Below are positions 35,401 through 42,231 of a stretch of DNA of 64,000 bases, one piece after another. Made by a program: the position numbers and the translations under genes. The notes beneath the pieces are model-generated. The model searched no databases, had not been told where the DNA came from, and saw only the letters and a list, made by a program, of their open reading frames with translations. How positions within the stretch are numbered: the stretch's first letter is position 1; every line of letters begins with the position of its first letter. Source of the DNA: Limnephilus marmoratus. Lineage: Eukaryota; Arthropoda; Insecta; Trichoptera; Limnephilidae. The stretch lies in assembly GCA_917880885.1 (NCBI GenBank), contig OU862910.1, forward strand, positions 24,068,710 through 24,132,709, given 5' to 3'.

Positions 35401-36155
35401 TATCGCCCTTTACCATAGAGAAAACCGCAATGCGCCTGGTCACTCCAAATAATTTATATTAATAATTTACCGGAGCGCGGGAATGTGCGCAGTTCTTGCG
35501 CATGCGCGGGAAAAATTCCTTTATCTACGATTTTGACCTTTCTATGTACAAAATTTCTCAAGGACACTGTCAGAATCGCTGGACACGAAATGTCATTGGG
35601 TGTCATGGATGCCGCTTTTTGCGAACGCTAATTGGTGGACAACCAACCCCAACTACCCCGGCAAACGTGAGGTTAAGTACTTATCACTTGACTACTAAGT
35701 ATTTATTTTATAAATATTTCATCAAGATTATGTATCATAATACGCATTGTATTTTGATAACACATTATTGTTTTTCTATGAGAAAATTTTGATATCAGAT
35801 CTTGATTTGTGAATCATTGAAAAGATAAAAAAAAAACAAATTCCCCATCAACCTTATTTCAAATTTGATGGATTGACTTCAAAATCAAAACTGGTATTCT
35901 ACATAAGCTCATGGTACATTTTTGATAATTATTATTTAAAATATTTACTTGTTCTTCGGCGAATAATTCATTGGCTCCCGAGGCTTGGTGACCTCCTATT
36001 CCGTACTGGTACTCATTTCCTAAGTCTACAAATCCACCTTCATTGCGTCTTCCTCTGCCCCTTGTGAACACTGCTGGTCCGTCCTCTCCTAGCCCAAAAC
36101 TATCAAGATCCCTTCTACGGGTACTGGTTCCATTGGGACGGTTGTATTGATCCAT
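17239..36155 (-). CDS. SLC12A8: SLC12A8-like cation-chloride-cotransporter-family protein, eleven exons
   Basis: Coding exons, in transcript order: 36155-35949, 33561-33381, 31521-31376, 27803-27569, 26556-26355, 24493-24259, 23349-23156, 23044-22921, 21459-21298, 18988-18810, 17401-17239 (2028 nt, 675 aa; human SLC12A8 is 714 aa). All junctions are GT-AG and all phases agree. A cytosolic N-terminus of about 70 aa leads to the SLC12 signature [20 protein letters not shown], then further membrane segments, the [12 protein letters not shown].(M/L)AG.NM.GDL-type block, and [15 protein letters not shown]. After a Ser/Pro-rich loop, NRWLSLGG and a last pair of hydrophobic segments follow, with an acidic/basic tail ending VNVDD. 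It is a plasma- or endomembrane solute carrier. The family is electroneutral ion-coupled transport by descent; for the mouse orthologue an NMN-transport role has been reported and disputed. Introns total nearly 17 kb, mostly transposon debris. Confidence 0.95.
17652..18479. mobile_element. Non-autonomous hAT-like element in the last SLC12A8 intron
   Basis: Inverted ends of about 80 bp start CAGCGGCGGTCTGTGAGTTT and CAGTGGCTGTCCATGAGTTT and share GTTTTCAGTGAGCT and a GACGTTA(T/C)TGATGTT.TAGC block. CAGNG ends fit hAT. The putative 8-bp duplication is eroded (ATTCATCT against TTACATCT). No transposase is seen. Confidence 0.68.
18810..18988 (-). CDS. SLC12A8: SLC12A8 coding exon 10
   Basis: [20 protein letters not shown] and [20 protein letters not shown] give the two last hydrophobic segments, then the [18 protein letters not shown] cytosolic piece. 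Donor GG|GTAAGT, phase 2. Confidence 0.9.
19787..20508. mobile_element. P-element-like non-autonomous element with GC-rich 8-bp target duplication
   Basis: Target duplication GGCAGTCC is present at 19779-19786 and 20509-20516. Inverted ends start CATAGACATATGAATATTA and continue to GTAGACC/ATAGACC. Ends beginning CA and a GC-rich 8-bp duplication of this type are features of P elements. The interior has a short frame near 19971-20037 reading [18 protein letters not shown] and then RITF, which resembles the start of a THAP zinc finger (C-x4-C), the DNA-binding domain of P transposase. The THAP call is tentative. It lies in an SLC12A8 intron. Confidence 0.68.
20891..21135. mobile_element. piggyBac-type MITE (245 bp)
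   Basis: TTAA flanks both ends (20887-20890 and 21136-21139). The ends are CCTCTCCACGAATATGG and, inverted, CCTCTCCGCGAGTGAG. No coding capacity. It is a different family from the 380-bp piggyBac MITE. Confidence 0.72.
21298..21459 (-). CDS. SLC12A8: SLC12A8 coding exon 9
   Basis: It continues the cytosolic loop ([20 protein letters not shown]...), then enters [18 protein letters not shown]. The YN/CNRW motif marks the start of the C-terminal membrane pair in SLC12A8. Phase 0 at both ends. Confidence 0.87.
21755..22575 (+). repeat. Dispersed ~0.6-kb repeat family B, copy interrupted by a MITE
   Basis: Shares AAACACCACGCTTTATATTC, GTTAGAAAAAACATAAGGTG and the GGAAATATCTGAC end with the copy at 58140-58790. 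More distant relatives are at 24545-25110 (-) and 56380-56930 (+), which share the motif order GTGAGYCATTTT...GAAAGG...CGTTCAGAAAT...GCGAAGCGGAAATA. No ORF. The copy is split by the insertion at 22044-22333. Confidence 0.7.
22044..22333. mobile_element. Harbinger-like MITE with TTA duplication and empty-site proof
   Basis: Ends GGGGTCGTCCATTAATCACG on both sides (inverted). TTA flanks both (22041-22043 and 22334-22336). The paralogous repeat near 58550 has the same flanking sequence with a single TTA and no insert, so the boundaries are exact. The interior has C-runs (for example around 22250-22262). Confidence 0.88.
22580..22870 (+). repeat. SINE-like repeat C
   Basis: Starts near GGCTCACCTTGGTTACGAAT, passes ACCACCATTCAGAATCGAAC and ends near GCAGTTGGGACTTTGTGCGG. 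A matching inverted copy is at 55000-55255. No ORF. Short promoter-like motifs are too degraded to confirm RNA polymerase III origin. Confidence 0.55.
22921..23044 (-). CDS. SLC12A8: SLC12A8 coding exon 8
   Basis: A hydrophilic loop rich in Gln/Ser/Pro ([20 protein letters not shown]...[11 protein letters not shown]). It has low conservation, as in the family. Reading frame and splice phases (2 to 0) support it. Confidence 0.82.
23156..23349 (-). CDS. SLC12A8: SLC12A8 coding exon 7
   Basis: The exon reads [20 protein letters not shown], then [20 protein letters not shown] and [20 protein letters not shown]. It carries the last conserved helices of the APC-type core. Phase 2 at the donor (AG|GTAAGC). 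Confidence 0.94.
23450..23885 (-). pseudogene. mariner-type transposase, N-terminal fragment
   Basis: The - strand reads [20 protein letters not shown], then [13 protein letters not shown], and after a frameshift a [24 protein letters not shown] stretch. This is the paired-like helix-turn-helix N-terminus of mariner transposases ([14 protein letters not shown] followed by GRPSTS). Near 23880 the - strand carries TTGTTCAAAAAGTAATGGGA, a typical mariner end. The catalytic DDD part is absent. Decayed insertion in an SLC12A8 intron. Confidence 0.75.
23893..24085 (+). repeat. Dispersed 0.4-kb repeat, fragment
   Basis: ATTAGCTCCACGCAGGAGGC through GGTCGAGACAGTCCGGCTGG matches the left half of the repeat at 8992-9459. 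It abuts the end of the mariner fragment. Confidence 0.7.
24259..24493 (-). CDS. SLC12A8: SLC12A8 coding exon 6
   Basis: The exon reads [20 protein letters not shown], continues to [20 protein letters not shown], and ends [14 protein letters not shown]. The SSM.SCLGA.YG.PR.LQ motif matches the family. The donor GGT|GTAAGT is a consensus site. Confidence 0.94.
24545..25110 (-). repeat. Dispersed repeat family B, diverged copy
   Basis: Reverse complement of 56380-56930: shared landmarks are the CCACTCAGGTATTTTGCGAT end, ATTTCCGCTTCGCAATTAAA, and GCGATTTGGCGGGTGAAAAC. It ends in a segment, TTGTTTTAGGGTTGTCACTA, that also borders the 56-kb copy. Lies in an SLC12A8 intron. Confidence 0.7.
25111..26354. 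other. Intronic DNA, nothing recognised
   Basis: Part of the SLC12A8 intron between exons 5 and 6. The short frame at 25575-25763 has no recognisable domain. Confidence 0.5.
26355..26556 (-). CDS. SLC12A8: SLC12A8 coding exon 5
   Basis: An extracellular loop ([20 protein letters not shown], with a NNTW glycosylation sequon) is followed by the conserved [20 protein letters not shown] and [18 protein letters not shown]. Phase 2 at the donor (ACT GG|GTACAC). Confidence 0.94.
26806..27235 (+). repeat. Dispersed 0.4-kb repeat, long copy
   Basis: Runs from AGCTCACTAGCGCATCTCTC through GGATGCTGTGTGGAGGGTAT to AATGGTTCCCGAGGCGGCGG, colinear with 8992-9459. Open frames within it are not conserved among copies. 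Intron 4 of SLC12A8. Confidence 0.78.
27569..27803 (-). CDS. SLC12A8: SLC12A8 coding exon 4
   Basis: It starts [20 protein letters not shown] and includes [20 protein letters not shown] and [13 protein letters not shown]. The G.N.AGVKW..(R/K)LQ motif is diagnostic for SLC12A8-type members. Phase 1 at the end. The exon is GC-rich compared with its introns. Confidence 0.94.
28010..29545 (+). repeat. Two diverged direct repeats, about 28010-28800 and 28970-29545
   Basis: Shared landmarks in the same order are GTCTCACA..CGCAA, AATTCTTAGTTCAAATGTTA / AATTTCTTAATTCAAAAGTT, TCATCACACACGAGGGCATT / TCATCACACAGGAGGGCATT, and TGGCTTGCCACTTTGAGATT / TGGCTTCCCACTTTGAGATT. The second copy runs into a LINE fragment. 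No coding evidence. Intron 3 of SLC12A8. Confidence 0.68.
28542..28581. repeat. Perfect 17-bp inverted repeat with 6-nt loop
   Basis: TTTGCTTGCATTTACAA at 28542-28558 pairs exactly with 28565-28581, with loop ATGAAA. It lies within the first of the two direct repeats. Confidence 0.82.
29545..29804 (+). pseudogene. Non-LTR reverse transcriptase, C-terminal fragment
   Basis: The frame gives [20 protein letters not shown], then [20 protein letters not shown] and later [17 protein letters not shown], ending at a stop at 29802-29804. The order (I.F.VP.R..R...LF, then N.Y..HA.I.RL..L.N) matches the tail of jockey-type ORF2 proteins. It has lost the catalytic part. Followed by an (AATAAT)n tract that fits a LINE 3' end. 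SLC12A8 intron 3. Confidence 0.7.
29845..30975. repeat. LINE-derived 3' tails on both strands
   Basis: At about 29850-29880 an (AATAAT)n tract is followed by ATTTATTTCGCATAAAATTA, which on the - strand reads as a LINE 3' end (GCGAAATAAATATTATTATT). At 30920-30975 the + strand reads AAAGCCCATCAGGGCGTTGA and then A-rich sequence, the usual end of a jockey-type element. Between them I see no gene. Confidence 0.45.
31376..31521 (-). CDS. SLC12A8: SLC12A8 coding exon 3
   Basis: The frame reads [20 protein letters not shown], then [20 protein letters not shown] and GLLYCFGQ. This covers membrane segments 2-3, with the SGGVY and FGGS.GLLY.FGQ motifs of the family. It ends CAG|GTACTG in phase 0. Confidence 0.94.
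31815..31970 (-). repeat. tRNA-derived SINE fragment
   Basis: On the - strand the segment reads ...CAGTGGCTGAGTGGGCATCG...ATGTTCGATTCCTTGG. TGGCTGAGTGG fits the RNA polymerase III A box and GTTCGATTCC the B box, at tRNA-like spacing. It does not fold as a complete tRNA (acceptor arm does not pair), so a SINE head is more likely than a tRNA gene. SLC12A8 intron 2. Confidence 0.65.
32036..32620 (+). repeat. Repeat family D, copy 1
   Basis: Colinear with 36754-37270: GAACCGCTTACTCGTTAATA, GCTTTATTACGAAAAGTGAG, TATTTATGTCGGGAGAGAC, ATTTTGTTAAAATTAATTC, and TTGCCAAACAAACCATT.AAA. No ORF. Confidence 0.72.
32867..33133. mobile_element. Short element with AGGGTTGCCAT ends (267 bp)
   Basis: Ends AGGGTTGCCATCTG and, inverted, AGGGTTGCCATGAG. 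The target duplication is not clear. The interior is C-rich near its right end. Likely a MITE; superfamily open. Confidence 0.5.
33381..33561 (-). CDS. SLC12A8: SLC12A8 coding exon 2
   Basis: [18 protein letters not shown] leads into the first membrane helix, the most conserved family segment ([20 protein letters not shown]). It ends in phase 1 (ACA G|GTATTT). The acceptor is TTTTTTCAG|. Confidence 0.94.
33840..34250. other. GC-richer segment in SLC12A8 intron 1, unassigned
   Basis: Contains TAGCGCGGCCGCCGAGCGCC and other GC-rich strings unlike the surrounding intron. Open frames occur on both strands (for example - strand 34121-33831, 96 aa), but none has a motif I recognise. Probably a transposon piece; nothing proves it. 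Confidence 0.35.
34351..35021. mobile_element. Element with TA flanks and AGAGTAGAAAATAT-containing inverted ends
   Basis: The left end TAGTCTGTCAAAAAAGAGTA and the inverted right end CAGTTTGTCAAATAAGAGTA run on together for about 30 bp. TA lies next to both. TA duplication suggests Tc1/mariner type. The interior is AT-rich and includes the 14-bp palindrome TTTTAGATCTGAAT (34628-34666). No transposase. Confidence 0.55.
35292..35672 (+). mobile_element. piggyBac-type MITE, copy 2 (381 bp)
   Basis: TTAA at 35288-35291 and 35673-35676. It starts CCGCAGGAATGCCGTTCGTG and ends CGGCAAACGTGAGG, the reverse complement of the copy at 5322-5701. The high identity over the whole length points to a fairly recent family. 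Intron 1 of SLC12A8. Confidence 0.85.
35949..36155 (-). CDS. SLC12A8: SLC12A8 first recognised coding exon
   Basis: This exon encodes residues 1-69 ([20 protein letters not shown]...ANELFAEEQ), a hydrophilic Gly/Arg-rich cytosolic tail. The donor is CAA|GTAAAT, phase 0. Seven bases upstream of the ATG a TTTTTTTAG| acceptor (36163-36164) shows that a 5' exon lies further upstream. It could be untranslated, or it could add residues (see finding at 55860). Confidence 0.88.
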
Positions 36156-36427
36156 TCTGATGCTAAAAAAAATTTATGACTCTATCAAAACATAAAGTGA
36201 TAATTTCACAAAGTTTTAATATAAAGCTAATCTAAAAGAGGTAAAATTGCTTAATTCTGCTTCATAATACTCATTTTTTTATTTTGAAATAACATTGCTA
36301 GAAGAGACGGATATTTATGTCGGGCGAGATGACAAAGTAGGTTATTAGGTTCTTAGTTTGGTTATTTACTATAAAAAAACGTGTGAAATTTAGAACTTTG
36401 AAAAAAAAAAGATTATTTATGCTTTAA

Positions 36428-36749
36428 CCTTTTCCACGCGATCGTAACAACAGTTGATACGGCAAAAGCCATGCCTCACACGCGCCCGTATCAGCCCTTG
36501 TTACGCTAACTTCGACTGACGATATAACAGCGCTACTATGTCACAGTATTTTTTCCCGCTCGCTAGAATATTCGTGTAACTATCACGATGCTGACATATT
36601 CAGGCATATTTTGAAAGTAAATTTTTTTTTCGTAAAAAACATCTATAATCAAGTGAATGTGTCCTCGTGCCTCGTGGTACTTGAAATATGACATATACAT
36701 ACCGCGTATGGGTATTGAAAAAACGGAGTAGATCAACGCGGGTAAAAAG
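36428..36749. mobile_element. piggyBac-like MITE (322 bp) with a near-empty site elsewhere
   Basis: TTAA at 36424-36427 and 36750-36753. Ends CCTTTTCCACGCGATCG and, inverted, CTTTTTACCCGCGTTGATC. The paralogous stretch near 32020-32045 reads ATTTATGCATTGAACCGCTT without the insert, whereas here ATTTATGCTTTAA and TTAAACCGCTT flank it. That supports precise insertion at a TTAA-like site. Confidence 0.72.
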
Positions 36750-36753
36750 TTAA

Positions 36754-37270
36754 ACCGCTTACTCGTTAATACGGAATATTTTTTATTCAAACAGTTAGAT
36801 TTAGCTTTATTATTACGAAAAGTGAGTATTTATGTCGGGGGAGACCAAAAAACATGCAAAAAATATGCATTTAACATTTTAATTTTGTTAAAATTAATTC
36901 GCTCATGCGGTAACGCCACTGTTTATTCTTCGTTTTTATTTTAACATTTCATAGACAATGCTGGCAATCATAGAAAGAATATTTTTGCGTAAAACAAAGT
37001 GAATGCATTATTGACAAGTTTGTACATGTATTTATAACAGCAGAACACGGAAAGAAATGTATTAGAATAATTACTCAAACCCGCTAGACAAAACCTGCTT
37101 TGCCAAACAAACCATTCAAAACCTGGGATGTTTTTAAAAATAATTATGAAATGCGAGTTTAGTTTAGAGAATTTATTTTATAAGATTGGTACTTCTGACA
37201 AATGTCATATTTGATTGTCTATTAGTTAAAAAAGGAACATTCCGTATTATCCGTGCATCAAACTTCGACA
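36754..37270 (+). repeat. Repeat family D, copy 2
   Basis: Colinear with 32036-32620 (ACCGCTTACTCGTTAATACG onwards). It lies upstream of the first recognised SLC12A8 coding exon. Confidence 0.72.
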
Positions 37271-38645
37271 AGAGATGGATATTTATGTCGGGCGAGATGA
37301 CAAAATAGGTTATTAGTTTGGTTATTTACTATAAAAAAAACGTGTGAAATTTAGAACTTTGAAAAAAAAAGAAATTTTGGATTCATCTTTTACCATCTTC
37401 CCCGACATAAAGTCACCTCTTGTAGTAATGAAGATGAAACCAAAGGTTGTTTTAAAAAAAATCGTATGCGTGAAGCAGAATTATGCAAGTTCACCCTAAC
37501 GGATTTCGAGGAAGGTTTTTCATAAATTCGTATTTTGCCATCACTGCATTTTATGGAACTCCGTATATGGGAAAACATTTGACACATCAGATGTTTTGAG
37601 CTGCGTTTATATTCAGCTATTTTTATCAAAGAATTAATTTCGGCTTAATTTCGGTTTACGGAAGGTCTTCCAAAATAATTTATTTTTATTTTTTTATACT
37701 AATTATGGGCCGGAAAATCCAAAACTGAAAGAATTTTTTTTCGGAAAGCAATATTAACAAAGTTACACGACTTTAAAATTTTCTATACGCATACATGAAA
37801 ATCGACATATTGGAAGTATTATGACAGTTTAAAGTCATAGAAACAGCCACATAAAATTAAGTGTTGCCATATCAATAACTAACTTAAGTAATTATTTTTT
37901 ATAAATTTTACTCACTTTTGGCGTAAACGCTAAACTACTTGAAAACAGGGATATTTTTTTAAATTGACGCGAGCAGGCGGTATAAAGGGGCACAAACCAT
38001 GTGACACAAACCTAGCGTAGCCGTTAAACTACTTGAAAACGTAGGCTGTTTTTTAAAATTGACGCGAGCAGGCGGTATAAAGGGGCACAAACCATGTTAC
38101 ACAAACCTAGCGTAGCCGCTAAACTACTTGAAAACAGGGATGTTTTTGCCGTGACGCGAGCAGGCGGTATAAAGGGGCACAAACCATGTTACACAAACCT
38201 AGCGTAGCCGCTAAACTACTTGAAAACAGGGATGTTTTTTTGCCGTGACGCGAGCAGGCGGTATAAAGGGGCACAAACCATGTTACACAAACCTAGCGTT
38301 AGGTTAGGTTAGGTTAGGTTAGGTTAGGGACGCGAGCAGGCGGTATAAAGGGGCACAAACCATGTTACACAAACCTAGCGTTAGGTTAGGTTACGCATTT
38401 TTAAGACTACGAATTTTCATACTTCGTCGATTTATAAGGTATGTTTGATGATATTATTGCATGGTAACATTTAATTTTGTGTGGTAAAACATTTTTCTAG
38501 TTTATCTATGACTTTAAACTGTCATAATACTTCCAATATGTCGATTTTCATGTGTGCCTATAGAAAATTTTAAAGTCGTGTAACTTTGTTAATATTGCTT
38601 TCCGAAAAAAAATTCTTTCAGTTTTGGATTTTCCGGCCCATAATA

Positions 38646-39502
38646 GGCCACTTGCATCACATTTTTTTAAATTTTTTTCCGGTTTAGGCAAATATTCTAA
38701 GACATTCTGTATTTTTTTTTTTTTTTTAATCGTATTTTTGAAACCCTGGGGATTTTTTGAAAATTTCAATCCGAAAAATCAGACCATTTTTTATAAACCG
38801 GAAAGACGGGACATAATTTTATAGGTGTGAAAAAACGATAATTACATAGCCGAAAATCATTTTTAAAAAAAAGAACGTTTTTCACACGAATGGCACAGGA
38901 GAATAACGAGGCATACCAAAAATATTACATCTCATAAATATTTTTTTCCTTCATCCATCTTATTGATCATAAATCATTATAATGTACAGCGTCTATATTA
39001 CTAAATTCAATGTAATATACTTGAACTTGTAAATTGTAATAATAATAAGAATATTATAAAATTTTATTTTGTTAAAATCAGCACCATAATCATTATACCA
39101 CTAAAACATGTACCGACATCCTCTTCACGTTCTGAAGAGAACCCCGTACCCATTAATTGTACGGGGTTCTCTTCAGAACATCTGTCAAAAAATCAAACCA
39201 AATGATAAGTTCGCAGAGAACAAACAATAAATCTAGTGAACGAATTCAAAAATTCGCCTGAAATCAAAGTGATGCCATATAAAAAAATAAATCAGTGTGG
39301 AATTTTATAAAATTAATAGGAACATTTTCGGCGACGGGACATTTTCATGTAGTGACGTCACGAGCCCAAATAATGGATTTATTTATTTAAAAAAAAAAAA
39401 CTGTAAATTTCTAAAAATTTTTACTAACATTTTCGTAATCTTAGTAAAAAACTCTATCCACACGATTTTTTCCAAGTCGTTATGAAGTCCATGCAAGTGG
39501 CC
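38646..39502. mobile_element. Nested element with TA duplication inside the foldback arm
   Basis: Inverted ends GGCCACTTGCAT, with TA on both sides (38644-38645 and 39503-39504). Removing it restores a CCATAA..TTAGTATAAA junction as in other foldback copies. TA duplication suggests a Tc1/mariner-type non-autonomous element. It contains the perfect hairpin 39129-39179. The frames inside are AT-rich and not recognisable. Confidence 0.72.
39129..39179. repeat. Perfect 21-bp inverted repeat with 9-nt loop
   Basis: Left arm 39129-39149 (GTTCTGAAGAGAACCCCGTA, then C) is exactly complementary to 39159-39179. Loop CCATTAATT. It lies inside the nested TA element and is GC-richer than its surroundings. 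Confidence 0.87.
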
Positions 39503-39561
39503 TATTAGTATAAAAAAATAAAAATAAATTATTTTGGAAGACCTTCCGTAAACCGAAATTA

Positions 39562-40459
39562 TTCCTTAATTTCATCAAAAGATTTGTCAAAACTATCGTA
39601 AAAAACAAATGCTTCAGTATTTTTCGGCCTACTGAAGAAACAAAACAGTGAAAATGTATTGTTTCATAGTACCTAACCTACAAAAAGCGGTAAATTATAT
39701 CTCGCTATTAAAAATTACGCGATCACAGTTGATAAAGTATTATAACGAAACTGAGGATAACCTAAGAAATGTTTTATTAGACGAATTTTACAACCACAAA
39801 TACATAAACATTCATTTCCCAAAATAAATATGGGAATATAAACAAAGCGAAGTACCGAAAGTAACATACTTATTAGAAGTTTGCACGTCGTATATTAAGA
39901 TCACAGAGAATATAATATATTAAATTATTGTTTTTCACGTCATTATAAACTAATGGTAAACAAAACACAAAAAACTACAAATTATTCAACAGATGACACG
40001 AACTGTCAAGTGAATCATCGATGTGACATTTGGCCCGTTTGGCATTCGGAAATTAAGATTACGCGAGCGTCTTTTTCCCAAATATGCACACATTGCTTTT
40101 CACTTGTGAGCCACTACGACGGTACTTGTTTATTTTAAAGAGATTAAAAAATGGTGCTCAAGTTTGTCATTTGAAATATCACACGAAAACAAAGGAAAAA
40201 AGTAAGTAGTAAGTAAAAAAATTGTATTTACTAAAAAGGGCGCCGGTTTTTCAGAAGTTTTATTTTAATTTATTTTTACACCAAAATTAAATATTTTTAG
40301 AGAACAGTATTATTCTCATCAGGAAATAGTTTCCTCAAAAAAATGTACAACAGGTTTCCCAAAAGAAAGTTTATAGGTATTTGCTTTGTTTTCTGTGTGA
40401 ACGCAACTTTTCCGAGAGGCGCGGGGGGTTTGTCAATCAGTAGTCTGGCTCTTGGGAAT
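39562..40459. other. No gene recognised
   Basis: AT-rich sequence. The frames at 39953-40138 and 40343-40660 have no recognisable domain, and the second is mostly transposon-end sequence. Confidence 0.45.
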
Positions 40460-40467
40460 TTAGTCAC

Positions 40468-42207
40468 TAGTAGTGTTCAATATCGGTACTTTTACTACCC
40501 GTCGGTATCCGTTACTTTCACAAAAAGTAATCGTTACTATGTAATCGTTACTGATTACTTTGATTACTTTCGGGTAGTAACTACTGCAAGTATCAAATCG
40601 TTACTGAATGCTTTGATTACTTTCGGGTACTACCGACTACTAGTATCAATTCGTTACTGAATACTTTGATTACATTTGACTACTTTCGGTTCCGGATACC
40701 GCCGGATAGATACAAATCGTTACTGGTTACATTTTGACGTTTGTGTATTTCGTTAGCGCGGATAGCGTGTACTTTGGTTATGAATTATTAGGATTCTACG
40801 TTAGTTATTTATAGGTACTTCGAATATTTTGAAGAGTTTGTGTGTTTAGATTTTTTTACATTATCTTTAATCGTAAATTACATAATATTAACACACTGGA
40901 TTGACGTGTCATTTTCCTTTGAAATTCGAAACGTAATTTTACATGCGTGTTTTGATTTTTGTTTTTCTAGCTTTGAGATAAGTTAATAAAACACTATTAT
41001 AGGCTGGTGGTAATTTTTTATACATTTTATTTATTATTTATTTAATCTCACATAATGTCATATTTTACCTATGATGATAGATGTTATAGGCGGGCTTATT
41101 ACTTGGCGGAAATTTCTACAAACCAAATTCATCTTTGTAATCATAAAAATAAAAATGAAGCGCATATTGTATTATTATTTTTTTTTTGTAAACTCCACAG
41201 AAATTTACATCTTATAATGTGTGATAGAATAAAAGAGGTGTTAAAATTATTACTTTTAAAACTTTTTATAGTCGTAATAACATCTAATAATCATATTTTT
41301 TACACCGTTCGAAAATTGTAGTAGATACCTACCGTCAAAAAACTTGCATACTTAGTACAAATTGGTAGCAATATAGATATATCAGATACCAAGGTACACA
41401 AACATAAATAGACTCCAGTTACTAATATCTACAGCCTGTATGTCTGACGAATATCTACAGCTCATATGTTGAACTAATATCTACGAACTTCAGAGTGTTG
41501 ATTAATATCTACAGAGCGTAGGTTGAACTAATATCTACAGAGCGTAGGTTGGACTAATCAGCTAAATGTGTCCAATAGTCCGATATCAGGGATTTTTACA
41601 TACATACTTACATAAATTAAGTTTTTTAAACTGCATACGCAATATTACGTTATTCCAATATGCTATATATAATTGCAAATCCAACCTCTGCCAGTACTGT
41701 AGATATTCGTCAACACTTTGGTTGTCATAGATATTAGTCAACAGTTTGAGCTGTAGATATTCGTCAACACTTTGATTCTCATAGATATTAATTCGATTTT
41801 TTCAGTTTTTGGAATTCCTGTAGATATTAGTAGACGCCTCCCATAAATATCAACTGAAAGCGTTTTTTTCCCGATGTAAACAGTATTTTTCGTCTCTGGC
41901 AATACCGTACTTAAACGTCGCTGGTGTGAAGCGCCCCAGCGGCACAAATAGAAACGACCAAATAATCGGTACAAAGTGTGGTTTATTTATGAACAGCTGG
42001 TATAGCGTGGAGCGCCTCTTGCGGCACAAATAACAACCAAGTAATCGGTACTGAAGTATCCGCATCGAAAGTAATCATTTCAAAGTATCAATGAAAGTAA
42101 TCATATCAAAAGTAACGGATACTCTTCGTTTTTAGTAGTCGGTACTTTGATTACTTGGTGAGTACCGATTACTTCAGTACCGAATGATTACTTTTCATGC
42201 ATCTCTA
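40468..42207. mobile_element. hAT element (1740 bp) with perfect 8-bp duplication
   Basis: Target duplication TTAGTCAC at 40460-40467 and 42208-42215. Ends TAGTAGTGTTCAATATCGG and, inverted, TAGAGATGCATGAAAAGTAA. Both subterminal regions are full of short GATTACTTTGATTACT / AGTAACGATT motifs in varying orientation. The interior contains the 431-bp MITE (41411-41841). Open frames such as 41055-41321 show no transposase motif. Non-autonomous. Confidence 0.88.
41411..41841 (-). mobile_element. 431-bp hAT-type MITE, copy 2, nested in the larger hAT element
   Basis: Target duplication CATAAATA at 41403-41410 and 41842-41849. Same length as copy 1 (15004-15434) in reverse orientation, with the same series of CTGTAGATATTAGT-type repeats and the same central ATGTGTCCAATAGTCCGAT region. 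It must be younger than its host element. Confidence 0.92.
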
Positions 42208-42231
42208 TTAGTCACTATGAAGCAGTTCTCG

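Larger units (their letters stand above)
36303..37378 (+). repeat. Direct repeats flanking a composite repeat block
   Basis: About 110 bp at 36303-36415 (GATATTTATGTCGGGCGAGA ... CGTGTGAAATTTAGAACTTT) recurs at about 37270-37378 in the same orientation. Between them lie a piggyBac-like MITE (36428-36749) and repeat family D copy 2 (36754-37270). The direct repeats could be tandem units of a longer repeat or flanks of an old insertion. Confidence 0.6.
37646..39561 (-). repeat. Foldback-type element, copy 2, complete
   Basis: Outer inverted ends TAATTTCGGTTTACGGAAGG at both sides (37646 on and 39561 back). Each arm holds one TATGGGCCGGAAAATCC-type unit (37705-37830 and 38510-38645). The core (about 37915-38400), in the reverse orientation to copies 1 and 3, has about five 85-125 bp units with GCGAGCAGGCGGTATAAAGG and (TTAGG)6 at 38299-38328, plus two more pentamers at 38381-38390. 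The right arm is split by a nested element (38646-39502). No ORF. Confidence 0.75.

Noticed and set aside
36303..37378. An LTR retrotransposon with 110-bp direct repeats as LTRs
   Set aside because: No TG...CA ends, primer-binding site, polypurine tract or gag/pol frame between them; the interval is made of other repeats.
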